From positions 8,316,885 through 8,380,884 of the forward strand of contig NC_133102.1 of assembly GCF_022965805.1 (NCBI RefSeq): a stretch of DNA of 64,000 nt, read 5' to 3'. Position numbers and translations under genes: made by a program. This document shows positions 42,623 to 54,877 of the stretch, piece by piece (positions within the stretch are counted from its first letter, which is position 1; every line of letters begins with the position of its first letter). The notes under the pieces were generated by a model, which saw nothing but the letters and a program-made list of their open reading frames with translations, was not told where the DNA came from and did no database searches. This DNA comes from Primulina eburnea (taxonomy: Eukaryota > Streptophyta > Magnoliopsida > Lamiales > Gesneriaceae).

Positions 42623-43397
42623 TGATATAGATTAATCTGATTCATATCTATAACGAAAAATAATAATTTTGATATTAAAAATTAATATTTTGCTTATATT
42701 GATTAAATTATAAATCTTTTATTTAAAAATCAACATTTTTTTTAAAAAGGGATATATATAGTTGAAATGAAAATTTATTTTGATATACTACTATGTCACA
42801 CCCGTCCCTATTATGGAGACTAAACAATGATTGAGTGTACATAAAAAAAATTGACACACTGAGTGATTTGACACATCTACAACTAAGAGAATATATGACT
42901 ACTTAAGTGGTGTGTTTGATACGAGTGATAAGATAAATAAATTACTCATGATGTTATAGATAACAAGATTGATATATTATTAATCAAACATTATGTGATA
43001 CTGTTAAAATTATTTGGTTCAACATTTTGAATATGTGATTTGAATATGTGATTAGCTTTTAAATATTAATAAATTTACTATTATACACTTGCTAAGTTTA
43101 CATATTCGTTATACACATCTGGAAGTAATACATAATATTCGATAATAATAATGTTAATAGCAAAGATATTAAGGTCATCCACAATAACAAGGGTATTTCC
43201 AACAATATTTGTGGGTCTCGTACTCCACATCATCAATCAAATATTTCATTACTCAAATATCCCATATTTCACAATCAAATATCACACCAACCAAATATTT
43301 ATAGATCCCACTGTTACTTTAATTAATATTTTATTTTCATTTAAATAAAATCATTCCATCACTTTAATTAATTTCATATACTATGTGGTATTATATT
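42623..43397. other. AT-rich intergenic DNA
   Basis: 43165-43330 (ggtcatccacaat ... tagatcccactgttac) resembles part of the Harbinger-like MITE class. No gene. Confidence 0.4.
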
Positions 43398-43939
43398 TGT
43401 GGGGACCCGGACGCTAATCAAGTTCTTAATCATAATTGGGACTAATTAATCAATTAAAAACAGGGTCTAATTATTATTTTTTTTTAAATGCGGAACGTAG
43501 TGAAATCAAACATATATACATCTCAGTATATAAAATACAATACAAGTCCTGTACTGCATGCATTCAAACTAAACTAAGGTTTAACAACTAATGTCAAGTG
43601 TTCCAACCCTATTATACATCATAATCAAAGTCCGGAATCTCCACTCTAATCACGATCTTTCTTCATCTCCTTAACCCTGAACCTGTCCCACCTGTTGTCA
43701 TGTACACATAAAGACAAGACAACAGCCGGATAATTCCGGTGAGAATATAATCCCAGTATAAATCAACGAAACATGCAATCATATAAACAAATATAAAGCA
43801 TGTAATCAGGTAACAAAGATATGTATCAATATCTGAAACATAATCAATATCAAACTGTCGACAATGCCCGTGACTCCACGACTCAGACTAGACTCAATCC
43901 TAGCCTAGGGATCCCGGTTTCCAGACATTGGCATTCCAT

Positions 43940-44200
43940 ATCGACCAACAGTAATAGAAAAGACTCCAGTTCTATCCACGTCGATATAGTATCGATCACC
44001 AGTAATAGAGAAGCTCTGGTTCTATCCACATCAGTATAGTATCGATCACCAGTAATAGAAGAAACTCCGATTCTATCCACATCGATATAACATCGATCGA
44101 CAGTAATAGAAGAAGTTATAATTCTATCCACATCGATACAATACTGATCACCAGTAATAGAATGAGCTATAATTCTATCCACGTCGATAGCCAATTATCC
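43940..44200 (+). repeat. ~60-bp tandem repeat inside the solo LTR
   Basis: Five imperfect units around cagtaatagaa ... ttctatccacatcgatata. The copy at 62286 lacks this array, so it is specific to this LTR. Confidence 0.8.
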
Positions 44201-45059
44201 AGTAGCAGACTATGGCACTTCCGCCAACACAATATCTCATGACATCGTGCAATGTGCCAGTGGTGATCCCACCACTATCAGGCACTTCTGTCATAAGACT
44301 ACTCGTCTAATACCTGCTATCTATAATCAAGAAAACAAGTATATCAATCAAATCAATGCAATAAAGTAAAGTATGTGATTTAGGGAAACTCAAGTCTAAC
44401 CGACTCAAGTCGATCTCCCAATACCACATTGACTTATACCTTTCTTTCGCCGGTTCCGGTTCAGTTGAAGTCCTGAATTCACAGTCTGTCTGGCAATGAC
44501 AATATCAATAATCTCATGTCAATATACCTTTCAAATCAATAACAATCTGATCAATCTTGATTTAATTCAAAATCAACGGCATAACGGTACAAACTCAGTA
44601 TCCCTGTCAATAACATATCACCAGATAACAGTTTTCAATCCATAACCCATATTCCATACAATCCGTAATTCAATCACAATTCAAATCTGTCTGGTATAAA
44701 TCAATATACCCTAACAATTCCATAATCAGTCCGTTTCTTAATCTGACTTCGATTCTATGATGTCTAACATGTCAAGAACAACATATATGAATTCCATTCA
44801 ATTCTGACAATATCATAATTCTAAAACATGTCAAAACGTAGTAAAACTTACGTCCAGTTGAAGCCTACGTCGATAGGAACTCGGTACCGAAGTCGGATTC
44901 AAAATCAGACGGACGGATTGAAATATAAAGGCGTAAGGATTTTCAACAAAGTTTCTCCAACTTTTCTCGGTTTCCCTACTGAATTTTCGAAGGAATGAAT
45001 GATATTTATATATCCGTGCATGTATTCAACGAGGTGGCACAATTTTTGCACAACACGTT

Positions 45060-45220
45060 GCACCGTGGGTGCGGTAACTGCTGGACCGCGGGTGCGCTCC
45101 AACACCGCGGGTGCGGTCATAGTAACACCGCGGGTGCGGTCTCACTTTTCCCAAAAATTGCTACCCTACTGGACATCGACCGCGGGTGCGGTCTAACCAT
45201 GAGCGCAGGTGCGGTATTGC
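45060..45220. repeat. Interspersed ACCGCGGGTGCGGT palindromes
   Basis: At least six variants of accgcgggtgcggt within 160 bp, near the 3' end of the solo LTR. The same motif recurs at 63860-64000 in the second copy. Confidence 0.8.
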
Positions 45221-45357
45221 TTCGACAATACATTCTGAAATTCTAAATAAACGGCCGCGCATTATCTTAAATCGTGTCTCCGTTGGCCCTTTCGTAATCA
45301 CGTTAAATTATAAGTCAATAATCTTTGATTAACAGTGATTAATTCTCGGGCATTACA

Positions 45358-45748
45358 ATATTTTTATTCAAATATAAAATTAAGAAGTTTATAATGCTTA
45401 TTTTTAAATGACAAATTTGTCATTTAAAATTAAAAAGTTTATAAAGAATATATAAAACTAATTTAACACAAAACAATATTTATAACATTAATAATAGAAA
45501 ATTACAAATCATAAAACAACATCTATAATAATATTCAAACGTTTGAAAAATAGTGAAAGTTGTGCACAATTCATATCCTATATATATGTAATTATTTATA
45601 TCATTATTAAATATAATTAAAAAATATTTAAAAACAAAAAAAAAGTAAAGTAGAATCACGCTGCAGGTTTCCGTCTCGAGCCAGTGTGAGTTTCACGCTG
45701 GTTTGATTAAATTGGGAAAAAAAAAGTAATACCCGGTTACAATTTTGT
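45358..45748. other. AT-rich intergenic DNA
   Basis: No gene seen. Confidence 0.4.
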
Positions 45749-45808
45749 AACCGGGTATTTGAATAGGACAAATATTTGTAACCGGGTATTTGAATAGGAC
45801 AAATATTC
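45746..45808 (+). repeat. Tandem duplication ttgtaaccgggtatttgaat
   Basis: Two adjacent copies of ttgtaaccgggtatttgaat followed by aggacaaatat. Confidence 0.8.
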
Positions 45809-45888
45809 AGCATCCACAATGGTGGATATTTGGAAAGCCAAAATATTTTGATGACATGGCTACCCAAATATCCACCATTGTGGATGCT
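45809..45888. repeat. Perfect 25-bp inverted repeat with 30-base loop
   Basis: Arm 45809-45833 (AGCATCCACAATGGTGGATA plus TTTGG) is exactly inverted at 45864-45888. Resembles the ends of the GGGCATCC..CAATGG MITE class and would fold into a strong hairpin if transcribed. Confidence 0.85.
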
Positions 45889-47534
45889 AATAATCTTTGA
45901 ATTAATAAGTGTAAATATCATAAAATAAATATAATAAAAATATTATTGATAAGCATAACCAACATTAAAATTTAGTTTTTATTATTTTATTAAAATATAT
46001 ACAAATAAATTATTTTTTCAAAATAAAAATATATCTTTATATTTTATAAAGTTTAATTCAAATTAAATAATAATATATATTAAATATCAGGATCAACATC
46101 TAACGTACATCACTTTAAAAGAAAATTTTTATTCAATAAATAACTTTAACACTTTAAGAAATAACCGGAGAAAATTGTAATTTATTGAGTTTTGACAGTG
46201 TATCTCATTTGATTTGTTAGATTAATAATCAAATAGTTATCCACAAAATTGGATATTAAATTGAGTCAAAATAATTATTAAAATATCTTAAAATTTGAAC
46301 CAAACATTAGATAAATTTTTGACTATTAATTTATCTTTGTTTAATCTACTCAACCAAACATACTTTTGATGTATACATACTTGATGCGATTTAGGTTACG
46401 ATAACGTATAAGATTATATCAATAATTCTGTCGATCTCTTGTTTATTTATTTTTTTATAGCTCGTACTAATTCATAAAATTCATTCATACTTACTTAATT
46501 GAGACTTTAAAACTTGATGATTGTAAATAAATTATTTTTTAATTAATATTTTTTTTCAATCGAAGAAAATTACATTAATATATTTTACTTTTCAAGAAAC
46601 TGTACATAAAAAAAAACCTATTTAAAAAAATTTATAAAATATGAATAAAAAATCTAATAATTTAATCATTGAATTTTTTTTTACTCAATTTATTGATTTT
46701 TATTTTTAGAAAATAGACAATATGTGTACCCAATAATTTTGGTGAATTAAATTAATTTACAGAATAATTAATAATAATTTACATTTTTCAATAAAAATCA
46801 CAAATATCAATTTTACAAATACAAACTAAAAATAAGATTATTTATTAGACAAATGAGAAAATTGTAACTAATAACTTTATCATAATTCCAATTACAAAAT
46901 TGATTAATCAAAGTAAACATGTTTAGGTGAGAGGAGATTAAAAAATAAAAAAACTATGAGCATGAAAATTTTAGTGACAGTGCCAACACTACATCTTTTT
47001 GGTGGCCCAAGGGAGTGTCAGATTTTGGTAAGCATGTACAATTAATCTAAAATGAAAAAAGGACAAACATTCACAGTGCTAACTTTATAAAATATTGCTA
47101 GATTATTATTTAAAATAGGCAAATCCCCGTAAAAATATATAATTTTATGCGTATAAAAAAAATATATATTCTAAAGCATTATTTTAAAAATTGAAATGCA
47201 TTGACGATGAAGGAGACAAAAGGGGGCAATGGATTTCACATGCCCCAACAAAAGGGCATGCATCCACTTGTTTGTTTCATTTCACACATCTTAACACATT
47301 ATTCTTCCGTTCATTCCGCTCGGAACAATATTTAAATTGGTTTGCGATTTTAGTCGAGCGAAAAAATATTATTTTTTATTTGAGTTATTTATAAAAAAAT
47401 ATATTATTTCATATGTCATATATATAAAAATGAGAAAACGAGATGTTATTCTTAAATATCTGATTTACTAAATCACACATATCAAACGATCTATAAGAAC
47501 GTATATTTATCAATACACGTAAGGTCTAAACTAT
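45889..47534. other. AT-rich intergenic DNA
   Basis: About 1.6 kb of low-complexity AT-rich sequence. No ORF with family resemblance. Confidence 0.4.
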
Positions 47535-47713
47535 GAGTGAGTCTCATATGAGACCATCATACAGATCATAATCTGTGAGACGAGTCAACCCTATCCATAT
47601 TCACAACAAAAAGTAATACGGTTAGCATAAAAATTAATACTTTTTCATGGGTGACCCTAAGAGATCCGTCTCACAAATATGACCCGTGAGACCGTCTCAC
47701 ACAAGTTTTTGTC
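47535..47713 (-). mobile_element. MITE copy, TSD CTAAACTAT
   Basis: 179-bp family member in inverted orientation (GAGTGAGTCTCATATGAGAC ... CACAAGTTTTTGTC), with a perfect 9-bp duplication CTAAACTAT at 47526-47534 and 47714-47722. Confidence 0.92.
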
Positions 47714-48092
47714 CTAAACTATATGAGTGAATTTTTGTCCTTAGACCGGAGAGATTTGTGTGTATTTAATTATAATATGCACGATTTCAATTTTTGATGC
47801 TAAACTAAGCATACAAATTTATTAAGTCGTGTATATAAATGCTCAACCAAAAATCCACCAGTTATGGATTATTTCATCCTACCCGTGCAGGCACTGCCTA
47901 CAGAGGTACATCCAAGGGCCATAATTTTTTCTGGCCCAATTTTATTTTTTTTTAATTTTTTTTTTCCCCATGAGGTGGAATCTCAACCACTCATATGGAG
48001 TGTGGACACTGCCCCCACACCCATAATCGAACTAACCACCAGTTATGATTGGAGTAAAAGAATGCCAGCCGGTGCTATTTTAAGTTATTTTA

Positions 48093-48159
<67 letters not shown>

Positions 48160-49508
48160 GTATATAAATTAACGTCGTGAAAATTTTTGGAGTCCAAATT
48201 GATATATGAAATTTATTATTAAATAACTTATATAGGTAAATTTATTTTGAAAATGAACCATGTGGAATATAGTGTGGTAGGAAAGATATAATTGGGACTT
48301 TGAAGGTAAAAGGATTTTATCAATATTTATTTTAATTTTAAAATTTCACCAGCATTATTACATAGATGGATATGGTTGTGATTTGGTGGATATTTTAATT
48401 GTGGAATTCAAAAGTGTATTTCTGATTTTTTGCACTATTAATTTATCACATCACATATGATATCTTCACTTGTAACCGAGCGTTGAATCCCCGACTATAA
48501 TGCATTGACTCCTACGTATTTTGAAACTATACTCAACTTCTCCACCTGATGGCTCTCAACAGAGTCGGTAAACGGATTAAAGTGTATGCTAGTACGTAGA
48601 GCATCCACGTTGTCCCGGATCATATGACTAATGATGTATGACCATAGCCATACATTATTCCACTTGATAAGTGATAACCACTTAAACAGTTCGAGGGAAG
48701 ATTGTTCAGTGCATCATCAAATGATCACTCATTTGTGTGAATGGACATCTCCATGTCAATGAAACATGGCGTTTACATCATATATGTTAGTCTCAAATTC
48801 AAACGAAAATTATCAGTATTTCAAGCGGCTGATTCGACTAAGAACTTTTTTAGAATATACGGTACACTTCTTAACGAGTTTCATGATCTTGCATTGAGAG
48901 ATAAACCTCGTGTCACTTTTAATATATTCAAGGACTTAATATATGTATTTCGCATGAGTATACAAATAAAATAAATATCATAATTAGATATAATAATAAA
49001 ATATTATTAAAATAAAAATTATTTTTACATAAAAGTCATTAAAGCTGAAGACATATATCGAATACCTACTCTAACATATGTAGATTTATTATGTGGTGTA
49101 TATGATAATTTAATTATATAAATGCTCATCAACCATGAATCCACAATTATCAATTAAAGAGAAAATATGTTTAATTCAATTTTCAATTATTGGGCAAACA
49201 AATAAAATTACTTCTAACTTCTTTTTTAAAAAAACTAGGTTATATAAAATATTTAAACCAATTTCATTACTAAAACTTTCTATCGTATAAAAGTGGTATA
49301 TTGATGTTATTTCTTGCCTTTAAATTATATTCTTTCCCTTTTTATATCCATATTTTCTTATCCTTAACTTGAACGTCGGAGGAATTTTCTTCGCAAAATC
49401 GTCATGCATGCAGCATGCCTTCTAACATTCTTTAACTGTGTGTACTTGCGGGCAACTATCTGTTGGTTGAATCATTATCGGAGTGAAATCACTTGTGCAT
49501 GGTTCAAG
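47714..49508. other. Intergenic DNA with TA microsatellite
   Basis: 48097-48154 is a (TA)n run. 48460-48990 looks like an interspersed repeat (gagcatccacgttgtcccgg, atgatcactcatttgtgtg) but I cannot assign it. No gene. Confidence 0.4.
48097..48154. repeat. (TA)n microsatellite
   Basis: About 29 TA dinucleotides in a row. Confidence 0.95.
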
Positions 49509-50316
49509 CAAGGCCGATCTTAACAATATTTGGGCCTGAGTCTAACTTTTAAAAAGAGGCCTCCGAATCATAATGTGTGTTCATAATTTTTTTTAGTTCT
49601 ATAGCAATTTTTCAAATTAAATCAATACGTCACAAACAATATAAAAAGCTAAAGGAATAAAAATATCAAACATGTCCAAAATGATCACTAAAAAACAACC
49701 CGCTTAACAGTTTTAGAGCTAAAAATACTAATCAAGTCTGTATAATCAAGTTGTTCAGTAATTTCTTTCTCAATCGATAACATAGCCAATCCATTCAATC
49801 TTTCTCGTGACATGGTTGATCGGAGAAACGTTTGGATGAGCTTTATCTTTGAGAAATTTCGTTCTGCACTTGCTACTGTGACCAGGAAAGTCAACAAGAT
49901 TTTATAAGCAATATGAGCATTTGAAAGTCGGGTAAGCATTACATCCACCAAAATTTCAATCAAAAAGCGTAGATTATAGATACCACATAAAGCCCCGAAG
50001 AAAGTAAAAAACTACAATAAAAATTAGAAGCCCGAACAAAGCAAATACAAGAAAATAGACTTACAACTCCTCACGGGTCTTTCAATCAAACCTAGAGACG
50101 ACACAACGACTGGAGTCGATTAAGGCTTGTCTGCAGATGAATATTGAGGAAGATTGGGGAATAAATCAACAACATGCTAAGCAAGTTTCATTTAATAAAT
50201 ACTTGGTTTTGGGTTATCTAATAACTAGTATTATATCTAATAATTTTTTTTAAAATTTTTGGGCCCCAAAAAATAGATGGGCCCGAGTCATTGGACTCTT
50301 AATAGGCACGGCCTTG
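49509..50316 (-). mobile_element. hAT element relic, 808 bp, TSD GGTTCAAG
   Basis: Ends CAAGGCCG and CGGCCTTG are inverted, flanked by a perfect 8-bp duplication GGTTCAAG (49501-49508 and 50317-50324), the hAT hallmark. The interior keeps only the C-terminal part of a transposase. Confidence 0.88.
49688..49963 (-). pseudogene. hAT transposase C-terminal dimerisation domain fragment
   Basis: The 91-codon open stretch reads AHIAYKILLTFLVTVASAER, NFSKIKLIQTFLRSTMSRER and LNGLAMLSIEKEITEQLDY. This is the hAT family dimerisation domain of the type found in plant ZMYM1/TTF-like transposases. The zinc finger and catalytic regions are absent, so the element cannot move itself. Confidence 0.88.
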
Positions 50317-50324
50317 GGTTCAAG

Positions 50325-51105
50325 AACATAGAGCTACCGATAATTTGTATCTCGTGCATGATATATTCACCTTATTTTGGGCAACACCATTAATTAAGCA
50401 ATCCCTATTTTTTGAATAATTTTTTTTAAATCAAAGTATTTGGTTCTTCGAGTAGAAGAATATGTATTTGCGATTAATAATAACGAATCGGCCCTTAAAT
50501 TTTGAAAAATATTTCACGTCAAGTAACTCTAACACTTGACTGATTCATTTTAATAAAGGACTAGTATATTTAGGAGGAAATTTATAATTTTTTTAAGAAA
50601 AAGACTTCCTCAAATGTATTTTTTTTAAAAAAACCCCTAAAATAAATGGGAAGTGTTATATAATTAGGGAATACATTTTGAATTGATAATAGATTTGAAG
50701 TGAATACATGAAATGATATAAATTAAGATTCACAAAAATAGAGAGAATTTTTTTTTAAAATTTTACACCAATTAGATATTTTTAACCATTGATATGTTTG
50801 ATTTCTAAAAAAAAATAGTTTGATGATTTATATTTTTGTTTTGAGACGAAGAGTTAATTTTGGTGTGCAAAAAGCCCAACTCTATTGGGTTAAAGCCTGC
50901 TACAAGCCCAACAATCTTACCTTATTTTTGGGCCTGAATGGGGGTAGAAATTTAATTTTTATGAAAATAAAAAGGAAATGAAAATCCTCCTACGACTAGG
51001 TACATTTGACACCTAAGGAAGGTACAACCCAACTATAAGGTATAATAATAGTTGTTATAAATGAGTTTTCTTTGATAAAACCACTCTATTGTTCACCAAT
51101 AAACG
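50325..51105. other. AT-rich intergenic DNA
   Basis: No gene seen. Confidence 0.4.
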
Positions 51106-52438
51106 CACTATGTGAAAAATGACATTTTACTTCGTCAGGCGTTACTTCGGCAAAAATAAATTACGAAGTAATATATTACCAATAACTTCATTAATAACAC
51201 AAGCGAAGTAAAATAATATATTTTACTTCGGATGTTTAAAAACACGGGCTTCATTTTATTTTTTTTATATAGTTTACTTCGCCATAAGATTAAAACATGC
51301 GACGGATTACTAAACCGTCGTCAAATTTTAAATCGGCGACGGTTTAATTTTAACCCGTCGCTAAATTTAGCGACAGTCAAATAAAAACCGTCGCAAGGTT
51401 AAAACTAGCGACTGTTTTTTTAGAAACTGTCGCTATATTTAGCGACGGTTGTTATTTGACCGTCGCTAAAAGTAGCGACAGGTTAAAGTGAACCGTCGCC
51501 GATTTAAAATTTGGCGACGGTTAAAAGAACACCGTCGCCATTTTCAAAAAAATTCCACCCCGCATATATTTCCCTCCATTTTAACCGTCGCCGATTTAAA
51601 TTTTTGCGACGGATTTTACTACAACCGTCGCCAGTTTCAAAAAAATTCAATCCCGCCTATTTTTCCCTCTATTTTCTTCCACCACTCTCTATAAATACAT
51701 ACAAATTCTCTCCAGTTTCTTCCACTTCACTTCACAACAATTAAAATTTTTTCTCACTTACACAATTTTACAACTTCATAACACTTAAAATTTTTATCAC
51801 TTACACGATTTTACAATTTCACAACACTTAAAATTTTTATTTCTTACACGAATTTAACACTTTACAATACTTAAAATTTTTATCTCTTACACGATTGTAC
51901 CAATTCATAACACAGATTTATTAAATTTTTTATATTTTAACGCACCAATTCATAACACAGATTTATTAAATTTTTTTTTATTTTACCTAACATATTAGCG
52001 ACGGAACTCATATGAACCCCGTCGCTAGGTAGCGACAGTTTTTGATATAAATTCCGTCGCAAACTAGCGACGGTTTTTAACATGACTTCTGTCGCAAATT
52101 AGCGACGGTGTTTAATGAATTCCGTCGCCAAATAGCGACGGTTTTTAACATGATTTCCGTCGCTAAATAATAATTAAGAGGAAATTATATAATATACTAC
52201 TTCATTATTCACTATAATCGATGAAGTAAAACACATTTATTACTTCGGCACCGGTCCAATTCTGGACCGGTTTTCCTCCCAAAACCGGCCAAAAGACTTC
52301 GGTATTTTCAATACTACAACTTCGGGTATTATGCGAAGTAAAAGGTACATCTATTACTTCACGTCCATATACTTCGGCACTTAAGTACCCTATTACTTCA
52401 GATATTATCTGAAGTAAAAAGTGATTTTTGGCATAGTG
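51106..52438. mobile_element. Non-autonomous CACTA (En/Spm) element, 1333 bp, TSD ACG
   Basis: Ends CACTATGTGAAAAATGACAT and, inverted, CACTATGCCAAAAATCACTT, flanked by ACG on both sides (51103-51105 and 52439-52441). Subterminal TACTTCG/CGAAGTA motifs occur in both orientations. The interior has about twenty GCGACGG/CCGTCGC motifs as facing pairs (51298-51625 and 51998-52165). No transposase. Confidence 0.9.
51298..52165. repeat. Arrays of facing GCGACGG / CCGTCGC motifs
   Basis: Two blocks of alternating gcgacggtt and aaccgtcgc motifs separated by 10-25 bases. The block between them (51680-51990) has tandem repeats of acttaaaatttttatcactta type and a TATA-like ctctataaatac at 51688. Confidence 0.85.
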
Positions 52439-53294
52439 ACGTAATTGATCTTATTATGAATCATCTTCTAGAATCGCATAGAGAGTTGGGGAAAAATACA
52501 AAAATTTTCGGTATACCGAAGTTACTTTACTGAAAAATATCGAATTTATCGAAATTTTTGGTATGATGGTATGGTATGGTACCGATACCGAAATATTCGG
52601 CACCATAATGACATGAAATTTGAAATTTTCGATATATACCGAAATACCGAAATAATATATATAAAATAAAAGATATATTATATTTTCAATAATAAAGTTA
52701 TATTTTAAAAAATATAAGGTATTTTTTTGGTATAAAACGATATTATATCGATACAGTATCAAAATAAAGAATTTAACTTTTGTTTGGACTCATCATGTCG
52801 AAGTAGTTCAAATCAAAGTTCAATGAAGTAACTCGACTCATATTTGAGAATTTAAACTGTTGACTAGTTTTATCTATGTCGCCTAATTTTACAGCTAATT
52901 AGAGGATTGGATGTTAGGTTTCGACTTGTTCAAAAGCCGACAGGTTTCAGAAATCACAGGACCTCAGTCTGAGGTTGCAAAGATAGCAGATGAAAAATTC
53001 GTACATATTGCGGTTGAGAAATTAAGCCTGAGAAATTATTTGACGTCATATATGTAATTGTTTGAATTAATGACTAAAAAGCTAGGTTCCAAATCGAACT
53101 AAATTATCAAAGATCAACAAAAGAGAAAGTGCATCATCAAATAATCAACTGTTAGTGAACATTTTAAAAGCTAGCTATTTACATGAAATGCTTAACGATC
53201 AATCTTCTAATGAATTATAAATCTCCGATAATCTCGAAATGACAAGGTGGCTGTCGTGATTATTATTGATGATAAGAATATTTAATATATTTAA
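52439..53294. other. Intergenic DNA with CGGTATACCGA motif tract
   Basis: 52485-52770 repeats cggtatacc/accgaaat motifs as at 42192-42622. No gene. Confidence 0.4.
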
Positions 53295-53477
53295 GGCAAA
53301 ATCTCGTGTGAGACTGTCTCACGGGTCGTATTTGTGAGACAGATCTTTTATTTGGGTCACCCATGAAAAAAGTATCACTTTTTATGCTAAGAGTATTACT
53401 TTTTATTGTGAATATGAGTAGGGTCGACCCGTCTCACAGATTATAATCCGTGAAACGGTCTCACATGAGACTCACTT
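53295..53477 (+). mobile_element. MITE copy, TSD TATATTTAA
   Basis: 183-bp family member (GGCAAAATCTCGTGTGAGAC ... ATGAGACTCACTT), with a perfect 9-bp duplication TATATTTAA (53286-53294 and 53478-53486). Confidence 0.92.
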
Positions 53478-53606
53478 TATATTTAAAACTAATTTATGAG
53501 TGGGACATAACTGTATCTCAAAGTAAAGGAAATGATTTATGATTCTAGATACAACTTATTTACATAAAAAAAATTTATAACATGTGAGAATTGTCATAAT
53601 ACTTTT

Positions 53607-54681
53607 GGAAAAATTGGTTTTCTAAGTTTGTAATTTTTGGTTTTTAGTTCGGTATCTTTGTCGTATTTGATTTACGTTCGATATTTTTCCATTATTTAGA
53701 CATTTGATTTTTTTTAATCCAATTTTTACCACGGTTGCTAATTAAATTGATAGTCTTAATTTTCATTATAATTATTTGATTTTACAACCTTCTCGTACTT
53801 TTACTTTTATAGTCTTGTACTGAGTTGTTTGATGAAACCTGTTACTTGCTACGACAGAGTGGCGAGTGTGATTTTTTGTTTTTTTGCATGGGAAGATCCA
53901 CAAATGTATCGTAGCTCAATAACCATAATTCCTGACACGAAATGGAAACTGGTTGTGCTCAAAGTTTACAAAAAAGAAACTGAAAAGGAAACTGGTTGTG
54001 CTCAAAGTTTACAAAAACCTAATTTTTGTTCATTGGTACATGAATCCTACATGTAACTCGCCTCCATAGAGAACAACCACATTCAAGAGCATTTTTTTGG
54101 ATCTACGTATACATATAAAAAAAGAATATTGCATGAAAGAACAAACGAAAAAGAATTACAACAGAACAAAAAAAGAATACGATGCGAAAACGATTAAAGA
54201 ATAAATTTCATGCATATGGGAGGGAAAATCACAAAATTTAGTGACTCGTAAGGAATAAAGATTGAATACCATATATAGGTGGTGGTAGATGAAGATCAGA
54301 CGTAACTCGAATCCGTATTTCTTGTAAAATAATTTTTCTTCTCAGAAATTGAGAATTTTTTTAGACAAAAATAGAGATTTATTTCTCCATCCACATAAAT
54401 TTCAATGGATATGGAAAGGAAAAGGTTATCACTTTCCCTCCAATAAAAGTTGATGTGTATGTTAAATTCCCTATTATATGTGATGCGCCAAAACTTACAT
54501 TTCAAAATTTGCATGTCATCAAGGAAAAATGTCACTTGAGCAACTGTGGTGGAAATTGGATAAAAAAATGATCAAATGACTAAATAATAGAAAAATATCA
54601 GACGCAAATCAAATGTGACAAAGATATCGGACCAAAACCAAAAAAAGACAAAATTATATGACTAATTTATCGATTTTCCCC
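53607..54681. mobile_element. Element with ~140-bp terminal inverted repeats
   Basis: 53607-53750 is inverted at 54540-54681 (for example ggtttttagttcggtatctt against ggttttggtccgatatcttt), roughly 80% alike by eye. The interior has no transposase and contains a 31-bp direct duplication (gaaactggttgtgctcaaag). No clear target duplication. Confidence 0.5.
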
Positions 54682-54877
54682 AAGGTAAGTCGAACTAGCT
54701 TCCAAGTGCTCCCTACACTTCTGAGCAAATTGGTTCATTCGAAACACTACAATATAATTAAAGCAAACAGCTAGTTCACAAATCAACATCCACAAGTCTC
54801 ATACAGTCTATAATACTAAGATGGGAAAAATGTACTTTTGTCCTCGTATATTTTTTTCTTTGCAATTTGATCATTTA

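Larger units (their letters stand above)
43398..45357 (+). repeat. Solo LTR, 1960 bp, TSD ATATT
   Basis: Starts TGTGGGGACCCGGACGCTAA, ends TTCTCGGGCATTACA, flanked by ATATT on both sides (43393-43397 and 45358-45362). A second copy begins at 62286. Contains a tandem repeat (43940-44200) and GCGGGTGCGG palindromes (45060-45220). No coding capacity. Confidence 0.85.

Noticed and set aside
48400..48974. 77-aa ORF near 48741 as a small gene
   Set aside because: Sits in a repeat-like stretch without promoter or homologous motif; cannot be supported.
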